From positions 186,001 through 250,000 of the forward strand of contig NZ_JACSOI010000005.1 in NCBI RefSeq assembly GCF_018728565.1: a DNA stretch of 64,000 nucleotides, written 5' to 3'. Position 1 is the stretch's first letter, and each line of letters begins with the position of its first letter. Shown in pieces: positions 17,276-26,786 of this stretch. Both the position numbers and the translations under genes were made by a program. Under the pieces are notes generated by a model. It ran no database searches. It was not told where the DNA came from and saw nothing but the letters and a program-made list of their open reading frames with translations. This DNA comes from Zobellia russellii. GTDB taxonomy: Bacteria; Bacteroidota; Bacteroidia; Flavobacteriales; Flavobacteriaceae.

Positions 17276-17758
17276 TTATTGTTTTGCAAAATTATATATA
17301 ACGGAAACCGGACTTCCATCCACGTTTACATCGGACTTTAACGTCATTTGAGAAGGGGTCAATGAAAGAATCTCCAATCGGTATCCTGTTCTTCCGTACA
17401 GGTCTTTTTTCTTTTCATCAATGTATTTGAACTGCAATTGATCGTTCCCGTTTTCGTTTTCCAGAACGGACCATCTAATATTTCTTACACCTCCAGCGCA
17501 CGCACTATTTGAGGTAGGGATGGTGTAACTTCCGGTGCTGTTGTTTTCCAGAAAATACCACGTACTTCCCTCAAAACAGAACCCGTTGGCATCATTAAAA
17601 AGCATGGATTTAAAAGAACCTTCACTAGCTTCATAACCTACATTTTCCAGTACCCAGTTACCATTAATGGTCTTGCGTTGTTCGCGCACGTTCTTAGAAA
17701 GAGAACAGGAAGTCAAAACTAGTGCGCAAACGAACAGTGCAATACTATTCTTCATCAT
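17276..17758 (-). CDS. Lipocalin-like lipoprotein
   Basis: 160 residues. The signal is MKNSIALFVCALVLTSCS, with lipobox Cys18. The mature protein starts with the lipocalin-type entry INGNWVLENVGY and goes on with short strands, two Cys (FCFEGSTW and SACAGGVRNIRW) that could bridge, and a final VSVIYNFAKQ strand. It is a small-molecule-binding or structural envelope protein of unknown ligand. Co-transcribed with the OmpA gene 8 bases downstream; a joint envelope role is likely. Confidence 0.82.
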   Translation of the reverse strand: MMKNSIALFVCALVLTSCSLSKNVREQRKTINGNWVLENVGYEASEGSFKSMLFNDANGFCFEGSTWYFLENNSTGSYTIPTSNSACAGGVRNIRWSVLENENGNDQLQFKYIDEKKKDLYGRTGYRLEILSLTPSQMTLKSDVNVDGSPVSVIYNFAKQ

Positions 17759-17901
17759 AATTTTAATTTAAGTTTTGTCTATATACGAGTGGAAATCCTT
17801 AAATGTTTCCAACAAACCGTTAAACAAATATTAATACGGACAAAGTTGCTGCATTACAGTTGTTTGGGTTGATGGGAAAAATAAAGATGTTTGCTCAATG
17901 A

Positions 17902-19878
17902 CTAATACGCAAGAAGTTCTTTAAGGGCTGTAAGGAATCTTTCTTTGGGTAAGTAATCGTCTTCAAGCTTTTTAGCAAAAGGGATTGGGGTTTCCATACT
18001 GGCCACACGCTTTACGGGACCATCTAGATATTGGAACCTATTTTCCATGACCAATGCAGAAATATCACTGGCAATACCTCCAAATAAGCTGTCCTCTTGA
18101 AGTATAATCAGTTTTCCTGTCTTTTCTACGGAAGAATACACTGATTCCATATCCAAAGGGGCCAACGTACGAAGGTCAATTAGGTCCGCCGAAACATCAG
18201 GACTCTTTTCAAGAGCATCCAATGCCCAATGAACACCTGCGCCATAAGAAACAATGGTTATATCATTTCCTTCTTTTAATAGTGCCGCTTTACCAAAGGG
18301 CAATGTATAGTAATCTGCAGGTATGTTCTGGTATACACTACGGTACAAAGCCTTGTGCTCAAAAAAGAGTACCGGATTGGGGTCATTAATAGCTGTAGCC
18401 AATAATCCCTTGGCATCGTATGGAAAAGCCGGATAGGCCACTTTTAGTCCCGGGGTCTTGGTAAACCACGCTTCATTAGTCTGGGAATGAAAAGGACCGG
18501 CCCCTACATCTCCTCCGCAAGGCATACGGATGACTACATCGGCTTTTTCATTCCAGCGGTAGTGGGATTTGGCCAAATAATTTACAACGGGATTAAAACC
18601 GCTACTTACAAAATCGGCAAATTGCATTTCAACAACGGCTTTCATTCCGTTTATGGAAAGCCCCATGGCCGCCGAAACAATTCCTGACTCACAAATAGGA
18701 GTGTTCCGAACACGTTCCTTACCAAAAGCATCCATAAAGCCTTCGGTAATTTTAAATACACCGCCATAATCGGCTACATCTTGTCCCATAATGACCAAAT
18801 TGGAATGTTTCTCCATAGATTGCCGCAATCCTTTAGAAATAGCATCTACCAATCTAATGTGTTCCACCACTTTGCCCGGTTTGGTTTCTTCATATTTAAA
18901 AGGAGCGTATACATCCAATAACTCTTGAGCAGGTTCGGATTCAACTTCCTCTTCATCAAAAGCAAGTTTGAGATTTTCGTTTATCTCTGATTCGATTTCA
19001 TTGCGTAAGGCTTCAATTTTTTCCGAGGTTAGAATACCTTCTTTTAAAAGAAAAGTTTCATAGTTGGCAATGGGGTCTTTCTTGCCCCATTCCGTCATTA
19101 ATTCCTCGGGTACGTATTTGGTGCCACTAGCTTCTTCGTGTCCACGCATTCGGAAAGTCTTGAATTCCACCAGAACCGGACGCGGATTTTCCCTAAGGTC
19201 CGTTGCGATCTCGTTCAATTTGGTGTAAACTTCTAAAATATGATTACCATCAATCGTATACGATTCTATGCCGTAACCCAGTCCCCTATCGGATAGGTTC
19301 TTGCAGTTGTATTGTTCCCTTGTGGGTGTTGAAAGTCCGTATCCGTTATTTTCGATACAGAAAATAACGGGCAAATCCCATACAGATGCAATGTTCAGGG
19401 CTTCATGAAAATCGCCCTCGCTCGTTCCGCCTTCACCTGTAAAAACTGCCGTGACCGCTTTGTTATTTTTAAGCTTTTCGGCCAGTGCAATTCCGTCTGC
19501 TACACCCAATTGCGGACCGAGGTGACTGATCATTCCTATAATTTTATAGTCTTGGGTGCCAAAATGAAAACTACGGTCACGCCCTTTGGTAAATCCGTTC
19601 AATTTTCCCTGCCATTGGGAGAAAAGGCGATGCAATGGTATACCGCGTGTTGTAAAAACGGCCAAGTTTCTATGCATAGGAAGAATGTATTCATCATTTT
19701 TCAGGGCATTGGTAACCCCCACCGAAATGGCTTCTTGGCCAATACCACTAAACCATTTGGAAATTTTTCCTTGACGTAAGAGAATCAACATTTTCTCTTC
19801 TATCATACGCGGCCGCAGAAGGTCCTTGTATAGTTTAAACAAGGTCTCTTCGCTTAAATTCCTTTTATCGTATTGCAT
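17902..19878 (-). CDS. 2-oxoacid dehydrogenase E1, fused alpha and beta subunits
   Basis: 658 residues from ATG 19878 (19902 is the alternative). The thiamine-dependent E1 component decarboxylates a 2-oxoacid and passes the acyl group to lipoyl E2. The alpha half carries the ThDP signature GEGGTSEGDFHEALNIA...IENN. The beta half begins near LVDAISKGLRQSMEKHSNL and contains GQDVADYGGVFKITEGF. The FSGIGQEA motif and the fusion suit the branched-chain/pyruvate group of Bacteroidota. E2 and E3 are not nearby. A TATTTTTG box at 19928-19921 lies downstream of the longest possible start, which argues against that start. Confidence 0.92.
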   Translation of the reverse strand: MQYDKRNLSEETLFKLYKDLLRPRMIEEKMLILLRQGKISKWFSGIGQEAISVGVTNALKNDEYILPMHRNLAVFTTRGIPLHRLFSQWQGKLNGFTKGRDRSFHFGTQDYKIIGMISHLGPQLGVADGIALAEKLKNNKAVTAVFTGEGGTSEGDFHEALNIASVWDLPVIFCIENNGYGLSTPTREQYNCKNLSDRGLGYGIESYTIDGNHILEVYTKLNEIATDLRENPRPVLVEFKTFRMRGHEEASGTKYVPEELMTEWGKKDPIANYETFLLKEGILTSEKIEALRNEIESEINENLKLAFDEEEVESEPAQELLDVYAPFKYEETKPGKVVEHIRLVDAISKGLRQSMEKHSNLVIMGQDVADYGGVFKITEGFMDAFGKERVRNTPICESGIVSAAMGLSINGMKAVVEMQFADFVSSGFNPVVNYLAKSHYRWNEKADVVIRMPCGGDVGAGPFHSQTNEAWFTKTPGLKVAYPAFPYDAKGLLATAINDPNPVLFFEHKALYRSVYQNIPADYYTLPFGKAALLKEGNDITIVSYGAGVHWALDALEKSPDVSADLIDLRTLAPLDMESVYSSVEKTGKLIILQEDSLFGGIASDISALVMENRFQYLDGPVKRVASMETPIPFAKKLEDDYLPKERFLTALKELLAY

Positions 19879-19920
19879 AAAATTCTTAAGGTGAAATTGC
19901 ATTTTGGAAGATAAAAGTAG

Positions 19921-19928
19921 CAAAAATA
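19921..19928 (-). promoter_or_regulatory. -7 box for the E1 gene
   Basis: TATTTTTG on the minus strand, a perfect TAnnTTTG. No good -33 TTTG was found at the expected distance. It places the transcript start near 19914 and supports a start codon at 19902 or 19878. Confidence 0.4.
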
Positions 19929-19977
19929 CCACATCTAGTGTCTGGATTGTTATATTTAATAGTTGGGCATATTTTAC

Positions 19978-19985
19978 TAACTTTG
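19978..19985 (+). promoter_or_regulatory. -7 box for the dioxygenase gene
   Basis: TAACTTTG matches TAnnTTTG, 22 bases before the ATG at 20008. The -33 element is weak (ATTG or GTTG at unusual distances). Divergent to the 19921 box. Confidence 0.4.
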
Positions 19986-20007
19986 ATAAAATTTATAAAG
20001 CAACATC

Positions 20008-20958
20008 ATGAGTGCAATACCTAGTGTAGATTTACAGGATTTTGTTTCGGATAGTCCCGAAAGAAAAGAGAAATTCATAAAAGAAATCGGTTCCGCTTTT
20101 GAGAATATTGGTTTCGTAGCCCTAAGTGGCCATTTTTTATCAGATGATTTGGTAAAGAACCTTTATGATGAAATTAAAAAGTTTTTCAGCCTTCCACAAG
20201 AAGTAAAGGATAGCTACGAGATTGAAGGAATAGGTGGCCAACGCGGGTATACTTCGTTTGGAAAAGAACATGCCAAAGGAAAAAAAGAAGGAGACCTAAA
20301 GGAATTCTGGCACTTTGGACAATATGTACAGGATAATCCAAAATTGGAAGCGGAATATCCGGATAATGTTATAGTTAGTGAGTTGCCAACATTTAATGCG
20401 GTTGGTAAGGAAACATACCAGATGTTGGAAAAAACGGCTAAATACGTGCTTAGGGCATTGGCCATTCATTTGGATTTGGAGGAAACTTATTTTGATGATT
20501 ACATAAAGAACGGGAACTCAATTTTACGCCCCATTCATTATCCACCTATAACTTCCGAGCCTAAAAATGCAGTACGTGCCGCCGCCCATGGCGATATTAA
20601 CCTTATCACCTTGCTTATGGGAGCACACGGTCGTGGACTTCAAGTTAAAAACCATAAAGGCGAATGGGTTGACGCCATTGCCAGGCCCGACCAACTGATG
20701 ATTAATGTTGGTGACATGCTATCTAGACTTACCAACAACAAATTAAAGTCTACCATACACCAAGTGGTGAACCCTCCAAAGGAGCTTTGGGGCACTTCTA
20801 GATACTCCATTCCATTTTTCATGCACCCTATTAGTGAAATGCCGTTAAATTGCCTTGATAATTGTGTTGATGATGCCCATCCAAAACAATTTGAAGATAT
20901 TACGGCAGGCGAGTTCCTTCATGAGCGTTTAATTGAATTAGGACTTATTAAGGCATAA
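20008..20958 (+). CDS. 2-oxoglutarate/Fe(II) oxygenase, isopenicillin N synthase family
   Basis: 316 residues. The N-terminal DIOX_N-type segment (VDLQDFVSDSPERKEKF...) is followed by the 2OG-Fe(II) domain. The iron ligands are His194 and Asp196 in AAHGDINLITLL and His251 in KSTIHQVVNP. Arg265 and Ser267 in SRYSIPFF bind the co-substrate. Enzymes of this group hydroxylate or desaturate small molecules; the bacterial substrates are mostly unknown. It ends two bases before the eIF1-like gene and is probably co-transcribed with it. Confidence 0.9.
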   Translation: MSAIPSVDLQDFVSDSPERKEKFIKEIGSAFENIGFVALSGHFLSDDLVKNLYDEIKKFFSLPQEVKDSYEIEGIGGQRGYTSFGKEHAKGKKEGDLKEFWHFGQYVQDNPKLEAEYPDNVIVSELPTFNAVGKETYQMLEKTAKYVLRALAIHLDLEETYFDDYIKNGNSILRPIHYPPITSEPKNAVRAAAHGDINLITLLMGAHGRGLQVKNHKGEWVDAIARPDQLMINVGDMLSRLTNNKLKSTIHQVVNPPKELWGTSRYSIPFFMHPISEMPLNCLDNCVDDAHPKQFEDITAGEFLHERLIELGLIKA

Positions 20959-20960
20959 TC

Positions 20961-21290
20961 ATGGATTTACAAGATCAGCTCAAAAACCTTTTTCCAGACC
21001 ATGAGCCGGAAGAAACGGAAGCTACTCCCCAAGAGAAAAATACTATTTGGCTGCAGGATGACCCCATTATTTGTAAATACGAGAAACGAAAAGGGAAGCC
21101 TATTACCATTTTAGAGGGTTATAACGGAGCGGACAGTGATTTTAAAAAACTGGCCAAAGAACTTAAAACCAAATTAAGTGTAGGAGGGTCATTTAAAAAC
21201 GGTCAAATCATAATACAAGGCGATTATAGAGATAAAATTATGGCGTTGTTAAAAGAAAAAGGATTTGCAGTAAAACGAGTTGGAGGATAA
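20961..21290 (+). CDS. SUI1/eIF1-like translation factor
   Basis: 109 residues: an acidic N-terminal extension (~30 residues) and then a SUI1 domain with the core KRKGKPITILEGY, LAKELKTKLSVGGSFKNG, IIIQGDYRDKI and LLKEKGFAVKRVGG. In E. coli the counterpart is YciH; eukaryotic eIF1 governs start-codon fidelity. It lies two bases after the dioxygenase gene. Its role in Bacteroidota translation is not established; start-site selection may differ in genomes that rarely use Shine-Dalgarno pairing. Confidence 0.9.
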   Translation: MDLQDQLKNLFPDHEPEETEATPQEKNTIWLQDDPIICKYEKRKGKPITILEGYNGADSDFKKLAKELKTKLSVGGSFKNGQIIIQGDYRDKIMALLKEKGFAVKRVGG

Positions 21291-21409
21291 CCGGTTTAAA
21301 TACAGTGTTTTACAATAGAATCAAGACAATTTCGTTATTGTGTTAATTATTTTTGGTTTTTTTTTAATTATAAGTACTTTTAATCTCTAGAACCTAATTC
21401 ACATCCTAC

Positions 21410-22342
21410 ATGAGTTCCCTTTTACACATCACCAACGGAGATAGTTTTACGGAGAGAATAAAATCATTAAAGCTCAAAGGAGATATTATTACCTGGCGCG
21501 AGATGCTTTGCGAGGGTAAAACCTTGACCAATGTGGGAAGCGAATCTTTCTGGAAAGCCCGTTTTGAATTCTTAAACAAAAACTACAAGGTGTCCAAGTC
21601 ATGGTTTATTGAAAAAACCTTGAAAGAATACAGATCCCTTTGTAATCACAAACAACAAGATGAGATTGTGCTCTGGTTTGAGTACGATCTCTTTTGTCAA
21701 GTAAACATGATTGCCGTACTCAGTTGGTTGAAGACCAACCGCAAATATGCCCAGATTTCTTTGGTCTGTAGCGGTAAAGAAGACGATACTGATAAAATGT
21801 ACAGTCTTAATGACTTAACCGATGAGCAATTGCTTAAATTATACAGCAACAAAATTGAGCTATCACAAGACGATATTGAATATGCGGACTATGTATGGCA
21901 ACTCTATTGTAGTGACAACCCTATAAGATTAGAGAATCTGTCCGATTTTGGCGAATTTCAGTTCAATTATTTGGGGGATGCGGTTCGAACGCACTTACAC
22001 CGTTTTCCGAGTATTAAAAACGGACTTAATGAAATGGAAAATACCATCCTAAGGCTGGCCGTAGACAAAAAGCCTACCTCAAAAGGTGCTTTTGTTTCTG
22101 AAATTCTTCAAAATCAGGGTTTATTGGGCTTCGCCGATACGCAGTATGATAGAGCCTTAGGAAGACTTAAACCTTTATTTTCCTCTTTCAATCCAGTAAG
22201 ACTCACCAAAAAAGGAAAAGAGATACTGGAGAACAAAACCAGTTACTACTCTTGCATTCAAGACAATGATGTTTATCTAGGCGGTGCCTTAAAATACAAT
22301 TTCCTTTACAACACCGAAGCTAGTAGAATTTTAAAGCTGTAA
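21410..22342 (+). CDS. DUF1835 domain-containing protein
   Basis: 310 residues. The N-terminal half matches DUF1835 (LLHITNGDSFTERIKSL, IITWREMLCEGKT, IVLWFEYDLFCQVNMIAVLSWL). The C-terminal half is probably the partner domain DUF3658 (FQFNYLGDAVRTHLHRFP, LLGFADTQYDRALGRL). Cytoplasmic, no signal. The function is unknown; the fold of the first domain resembles nucleotide-binding Rossmann-like proteins. Followed after 4 bases by a nucleoside phosphorylase, so a nucleotide-related role is conceivable. Confidence 0.85.
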   Translation: MSSLLHITNGDSFTERIKSLKLKGDIITWREMLCEGKTLTNVGSESFWKARFEFLNKNYKVSKSWFIEKTLKEYRSLCNHKQQDEIVLWFEYDLFCQVNMIAVLSWLKTNRKYAQISLVCSGKEDDTDKMYSLNDLTDEQLLKLYSNKIELSQDDIEYADYVWQLYCSDNPIRLENLSDFGEFQFNYLGDAVRTHLHRFPSIKNGLNEMENTILRLAVDKKPTSKGAFVSEILQNQGLLGFADTQYDRALGRLKPLFSSFNPVRLTKKGKEILENKTSYYSCIQDNDVYLGGALKYNFLYNTEASRILKL

Positions 22343-22346
22343 TAGC

Positions 22347-23219
22347 ATGCAATTAAGCCCCTCTGAGCTTATCCTAAATGCCGACAAGAGCATTTATCAC
22401 CTTAATTTATTACCAGAAGACATAGCAGAAACCATAATCACCGTTGGCGATCCTGACCGTGTAAGTGATGTTTCCCGTTTTTTTGACACTATAGAAGTGA
22501 AAAAAGGGAAACGAGAGTTTCATACCCACACCGGAACGTTAAACGGTAAGCGAATTTCTGTAATCTCCACAGGCATTGGTACGGATAATATTGATATTGT
22601 TTTTAATGAATTGGACGCTCTTGTCAATATTGATTTTGAGACGCGTACCTTAAAACCGAACAGAACCGTTTTGGATATTGTTAGAATAGGCACCTCCGGT
22701 GCCATTCGTTCGGATATTCCAATCGATTCTTTCTTAATGAGTGAATATGCTATGGGCTTTGATGGTCTTTTGCATTTTTATGACAGTGACTCGGTTCAGG
22801 AGCCAGAGGTATCCAAAGCTTTTGTTGAACACACCAATTGGTCCGCTAACAAATCAGTGCCCTATGTAGTGAAATACGACAAAAACCTTGGTGATAAGCT
22901 ATTTTCAAATCGTATACGATTAGGGGTCACTGTTACCAATATAGGCTTTTACGGACCTCAAAGTAGAGTATTGAGACTAAAACTGAGTGATGAAGGGCTT
23001 CAAGATAAATTAGCCTCATTTGAGCACGATGGTATTAAAATCACCAACTTGGAAATGGAAACTTCAGGAATCTACGGCCTGGCAAAATTGTTAGGGCACC
23101 GTGCGGTTTCTATGAACTGTATCCTGGCCAACCGGGCTAATGGTGAATTTAGTGCCAATCCTTCCCAATCGGTAAAAGAACTGATTCAATATACCCTGGA
23201 AAAGCTAACAAAAGCTTAA
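22347..23219 (+). CDS. Nucleoside phosphorylase (uridine phosphorylase type)
   Basis: 290 residues. A phosphorylase-superfamily protein that splits nucleosides with phosphate into base plus ribose-1-phosphate. Visible motifs are TVGDPDRVSDVSRFFD near the start (phosphate-binding GDP.R), STGIGTDNIDIVFNEL, VRIGTSGAIR and the ribose-binding MET in ITNLEMETSGIYGLAKLLG. Cytoplasmic nucleoside salvage. It starts 4 bases after the DUF1835 gene. Uridine preference is likely but not certain. Confidence 0.9.
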   Translation: MQLSPSELILNADKSIYHLNLLPEDIAETIITVGDPDRVSDVSRFFDTIEVKKGKREFHTHTGTLNGKRISVISTGIGTDNIDIVFNELDALVNIDFETRTLKPNRTVLDIVRIGTSGAIRSDIPIDSFLMSEYAMGFDGLLHFYDSDSVQEPEVSKAFVEHTNWSANKSVPYVVKYDKNLGDKLFSNRIRLGVTVTNIGFYGPQSRVLRLKLSDEGLQDKLASFEHDGIKITNLEMETSGIYGLAKLLGHRAVSMNCILANRANGEFSANPSQSVKELIQYTLEKLTKA

Positions 23220-23235
23220 CTACTTAACACTAAAT

Positions 23236-23268
23236 TTAGATTCTTGAGATAACGATTGGTTATTTTTG
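23236..23268 (+). promoter_or_regulatory. Candidate ppk1 promoter
   Basis: TTAG (23236-23239), a 21-base gap, then TATTTTTG (23261-23268). The -7 box ends only 6 bases before the ppk1 ATG at 23275, which would give an almost leaderless transcript. Confidence 0.35.
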
Positions 23269-23274
23269 TTTTCT

Positions 23275-25347
23275 ATGGAAAACGGAAATTACAAACATCG
23301 AGATGTAAATTGGCTATATTTTAATGAAAGGGTGCTGCTGGAAGCTGCAGATCCCACTACTCCCCTTTTAGAACGTTTACGATTCTTGGCCATCTTCTCT
23401 TCCAACCTTGATGAATTTTTTAAGGTACGGGTGTCACAGTTACGGCAGTTAAAATCTGTAGATAAAGAATTAAGGCGAAAACTCGTTCTAAAGTCCAATA
23501 AGCGACTCAAGAAGATTCTTCGCATCATCGATAAACAACAGCAACGGTTCGGAATTATCATGGAGGCTATATTTAAGGAACTCCATAAGCAGGATATTCA
23601 TTTTTTAACCGATACTACCTACACATCGGAACAGACTGCCTACCTCAATGCTTATTTTAATAGTATTTCTGCGGATTGTACTCTTTATGAGGCACAAGAA
23701 AACCCTAAACTGACAGATGGAGGCTTATATTTTTTTGTGGCTTTGGCCAATGAAACATATTATTTTGTAAAAGTACCGACGGATAGTCATGAACGTTTTA
23801 TTAAAGTGCCCGGAAAAGGTCATTCATATGTTTTTTTGGATGATGTGGTTCGTATGCATCTGAATCATTTATTTCCGCAAAGCAAAGTGATAGCTAGTCA
23901 TTCCATAAAGCTATCCCGAGACGCCGAGCTCTACTTGGAGGATGATTTTGGTGATACCCCCTTGGCCGACCAAATTTATGATGCGCTTCACCAACGGCAA
24001 TCCGGACAACCCACACGATTGCTTTATGACGCGCAAATGCCTGAATCGCATAAGGAAATCATTCAAGAGGTCTTAGGCATTGGTACAATTGATTTGTTTC
24101 CCGGTGGGCGGTATCATAATCTTTCGGATTTTTTCAGTTTTGAAAACCCCGTTGAGAATCAAAATTTGACTTACAAGGCTCAACCTGCCTTACCGCACCC
24201 GGTTTTATCAACTACCAACGATTTTTTCGGTGCCATTGCAGAGAGAGATCGACTGGTTCATTTCCCATATCAGAGTTTTAGTGTTGTGGAGAATTTTATC
24301 GCTGCAGCGGCAAAAGACAATACGGTCACACATATCAAAATTTCCCTTTACCGAATCGCTAAAGCCTCAGTACTTACAGATGCATTGCTCTTAGCGCTAA
24401 AGAATGGAAAAAAGGTGACCATTTTTGTGGAGGCCAAAGCGCGGTTTGACGAAAAAAATAACATTGAATGGGGTAAAACATTCGAAGATCATGGAGCTAA
24501 AGTTTTCTTTAGTGTCGCCAACATTAAAGTACATTCCAAAATCGCTTTAATTGAGCGTACGGAAAATGACAAGCTTAAACGATATGCATACATTGGTACA
24601 GGTAACTTTAATGCCAAGACTTCAAGAATTTATTGTGATCACGGACTTTTTACTGCTCACAATCAGACAACTGAAGATTTGAGTCAAGTTTTCCTAACAC
24701 TGGAAAGACATTTGATTATCCCTAAACTAAAACGCTTGTTGGTATCACCTTTTAACACTAGAAATGTATTTCTACAATCAATTGAAACCGAAATAAAAAA
24801 CAGCAAAAAAGGACTGCCCGCCAAAATTACGGCAAAGATGAACAGCCTTGAAGACCGGACCATGATAGATGCACTGTATCGTGCTAGCGAAGCAGGAGTT
24901 GAAGTGCGCCTTATAGTCCGTGGGTTTTGTTGTCTTGTTGCAAGACCGGAGAATGAGCTTCCATCTGGGGCTAAACCAATAATAGTGACCAGTATAGTGG
25001 ATCGTTATCTAGAACATGGCCGCATCTATCTGTTCCACAACAATGGCGAGGAAAAAATGTATATGGGCTCTGCAGATTGGATGACCAGAAACTTAGATAG
25101 ACGTATTGAAGTACTGACACCCATTTTGGATGAAACCGTTTTTAATCAACTAAAGACTATTTTAGAGTTTCAGATAAACGATACGGTAAAAGCGCGTTTT
25201 CAAGATGCGAACGATACAAACAAGCGTGTAGCATCGCAACAAGAAATTCCAATTCGCTCACAATACGCTATTTATGATTATTTAAAAAACGTAAGTGGTT
25301 CTGGGACCTTGGTGAACACTCCCCTCGCCTCAACAAACAAGACCTAA
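23275..25347 (+). CDS. ppk1: Polyphosphate kinase 1
   Basis: 690 residues from the ATG at 23275, the usual length. It reversibly polymerises the gamma-phosphate of ATP into polyphosphate. Domain order: N-terminal helical domain (WLYFNERVLLEAAD, FLAIFSSNLDEFFKVRV), head domain, then two PLD-like catalytic domains. The phospho-accepting His is in IKVHSKIALIER; the second catalytic His is in DRYLEHGRIYLF. VEAKARFDEKNNIEWG and YIGTGNFNAKTSRIY are also typical. No ppx (exopolyphosphatase) gene is adjacent. Confidence 0.95.
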   Translation: MENGNYKHRDVNWLYFNERVLLEAADPTTPLLERLRFLAIFSSNLDEFFKVRVSQLRQLKSVDKELRRKLVLKSNKRLKKILRIIDKQQQRFGIIMEAIFKELHKQDIHFLTDTTYTSEQTAYLNAYFNSISADCTLYEAQENPKLTDGGLYFFVALANETYYFVKVPTDSHERFIKVPGKGHSYVFLDDVVRMHLNHLFPQSKVIASHSIKLSRDAELYLEDDFGDTPLADQIYDALHQRQSGQPTRLLYDAQMPESHKEIIQEVLGIGTIDLFPGGRYHNLSDFFSFENPVENQNLTYKAQPALPHPVLSTTNDFFGAIAERDRLVHFPYQSFSVVENFIAAAAKDNTVTHIKISLYRIAKASVLTDALLLALKNGKKVTIFVEAKARFDEKNNIEWGKTFEDHGAKVFFSVANIKVHSKIALIERTENDKLKRYAYIGTGNFNAKTSRIYCDHGLFTAHNQTTEDLSQVFLTLERHLIIPKLKRLLVSPFNTRNVFLQSIETEIKNSKKGLPAKITAKMNSLEDRTMIDALYRASEAGVEVRLIVRGFCCLVARPENELPSGAKPIIVTSIVDRYLEHGRIYLFHNNGEEKMYMGSADWMTRNLDRRIEVLTPILDETVFNQLKTILEFQINDTVKARFQDANDTNKRVASQQEIPIRSQYAIYDYLKNVSGSGTLVNTPLASTNKT

Positions 25348-25418
25348 CCATACTTTTTTACATAGGTCGATGACTTACTTTTTCTTAATTTTACGAATAC
25401 AAGCACAATCCTTACCAT

Positions 25419-26276
25419 ATGAAAACAGTACGAATAATAGGCGTTCCGGAACATTTTAACCTACCATGGCACATGGCTATAGAAGAAGGCGCTTTTGAAG
25501 AAAGAGGCATTGACCTTCAGTGGACGGATGTACCGGAAGGCACAGGTAGAATGTGCCAAATGCTTCAAAATGATGAAACGGACTTAGCCATTATTCTTAC
25601 CGAAGGTCTTGTAAAGAGTGTTACGGAAGGAAATCCTGCTAAAATTGTTCAAGAATACATTTCCACTCCTTTACAATGGGGAATTCACGTGGGTGCTGAA
25701 AGCCAATACAAGTCCATAGCCGATTTAAAAGGAACAAAGGCTGCCATTAGCCGTATGGGCAGTGGTAGTCACTTAATGGCCTTTGTAAACGCTCAAAACG
25801 AAGGTTGGAGCACAAATGCGCTTCAATTTGAAATTATAAATAATCTGGACGGAGCGGTAACAGCTTTGACCGAGGGGCAAGCCGATTATTTTATGTGGGA
25901 ACATTTCACCACTAAACCTTTGGTGGATCAAGGTGTTTTTAGACGTCTAGGAGATTGCCCTACACCATGGCCTTGCTTTGTGATTGCCGCAACGCAAAAA
26001 TTCCTAAACGAGGAAGAGGCCATTTTAAAGCACATTTTAGAGGTTATTAATACGTACACGGTGGAGTTCAAACAAATACCGAGCATAGACCGCAATCTGG
26101 CCAATAGGTACGGACAACAGTTGGAAGATATTAAAGAATGGTTAAAAATAACCCACTGGGGACAAACCCAAATAAATACACAAACCATTGAAAGAGTGCA
26201 AGATACACTCATCGACTTAAAGTTGATTGATAAAAAACTTAAGACAGACGAACTTTTACAAAGTTTTAGCAGTTAA
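25419..26276 (+). CDS. ABC-type substrate-binding-like protein without signal peptide
   Basis: 285 residues resembling the NMT1/SsuA-type solute-binding fold. It has an N-terminal PEHFNLPWHMAIEEGAFEERG, an ADLKGTKAAISRMGSGSH ligand-loop region and a DYFMWEHFTTKPLVDQG hinge region. Periplasmic relatives bind nitrate, sulfonates or pyrimidine precursors. Here translation starts directly at the first strand (MKTVRIIGVPEHF), with no signal peptide or lipobox, and no permease or ATPase gene is next to it. It may therefore be a cytoplasmic ligand-binding protein or enzyme rather than a transporter part. Ligand unknown. Confidence 0.75.
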   Translation: MKTVRIIGVPEHFNLPWHMAIEEGAFEERGIDLQWTDVPEGTGRMCQMLQNDETDLAIILTEGLVKSVTEGNPAKIVQEYISTPLQWGIHVGAESQYKSIADLKGTKAAISRMGSGSHLMAFVNAQNEGWSTNALQFEIINNLDGAVTALTEGQADYFMWEHFTTKPLVDQGVFRRLGDCPTPWPCFVIAATQKFLNEEEAILKHILEVINTYTVEFKQIPSIDRNLANRYGQQLEDIKEWLKITHWGQTQINTQTIERVQDTLIDLKLIDKKLKTDELLQSFSS

Positions 26277-26348
26277 TTACTTGACAGGCAGTTGTATGTG
26301 TTTTAATTTTATAAGGAATTGCCGAAACTAAAGTTGAATTAATTCCTA

Positions 26349-26786
26349 ATGAAAATGAAAACAAAACTACGTAGTACAACTCAATTTCTGTCTGTGGTAT
26401 TATTTTTCTGGGGTGTTCATTTTGCCCAGGCACAGACCTATTACGCTCTACAAATAGACCGGAATATCCGTATGAAAGCAGAGGATATTACAGCTGAATA
26501 TCAACCTAGTTTGGTCATGGGTACGGAACAGGCTCTGGAATTTCGGAATACCGTGGCCAAATACATAATCAAGAAAAGGTCGGTTGAAAACAATCCTGAT
26601 ATCACAAACGGGCAAAGACGTTATCGCCTAAAACTGTTGTCCAGTCATGAAAGTTCTGAAATGGCCAATGTACTCTACCCCTATCAATGGCAGGAATATT
26701 TACGGGTTAAACCCGAAATTCAGCCTTTACCCAATGAAGAGTCCCGATTTGATGATGCTATCGCGGATAATCAGTCTACCAATTAA
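26349..26786 (+). CDS. Secreted protein of unknown function
   Basis: 145 residues with a signal peptide (hydrophobic core FLSVVLFFWGVHF, cleavage near AQAQ). The mature part is short and mostly helical, with YQWQEYLRVKPEI before an acidic, Asn/Asp-rich tail. No family is recognised. The Met at 26355 is an equally possible start. The stop lies inside the 3' end of the convergent ung gene; they overlap by 11 bases. Confidence 0.6.
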   Translation: MKMKTKLRSTTQFLSVVLFFWGVHFAQAQTYYALQIDRNIRMKAEDITAEYQPSLVMGTEQALEFRNTVAKYIIKKRSVENNPDITNGQRRYRLKLLSSHESSEMANVLYPYQWQEYLRVKPEIQPLPNEESRFDDAIADNQSTN

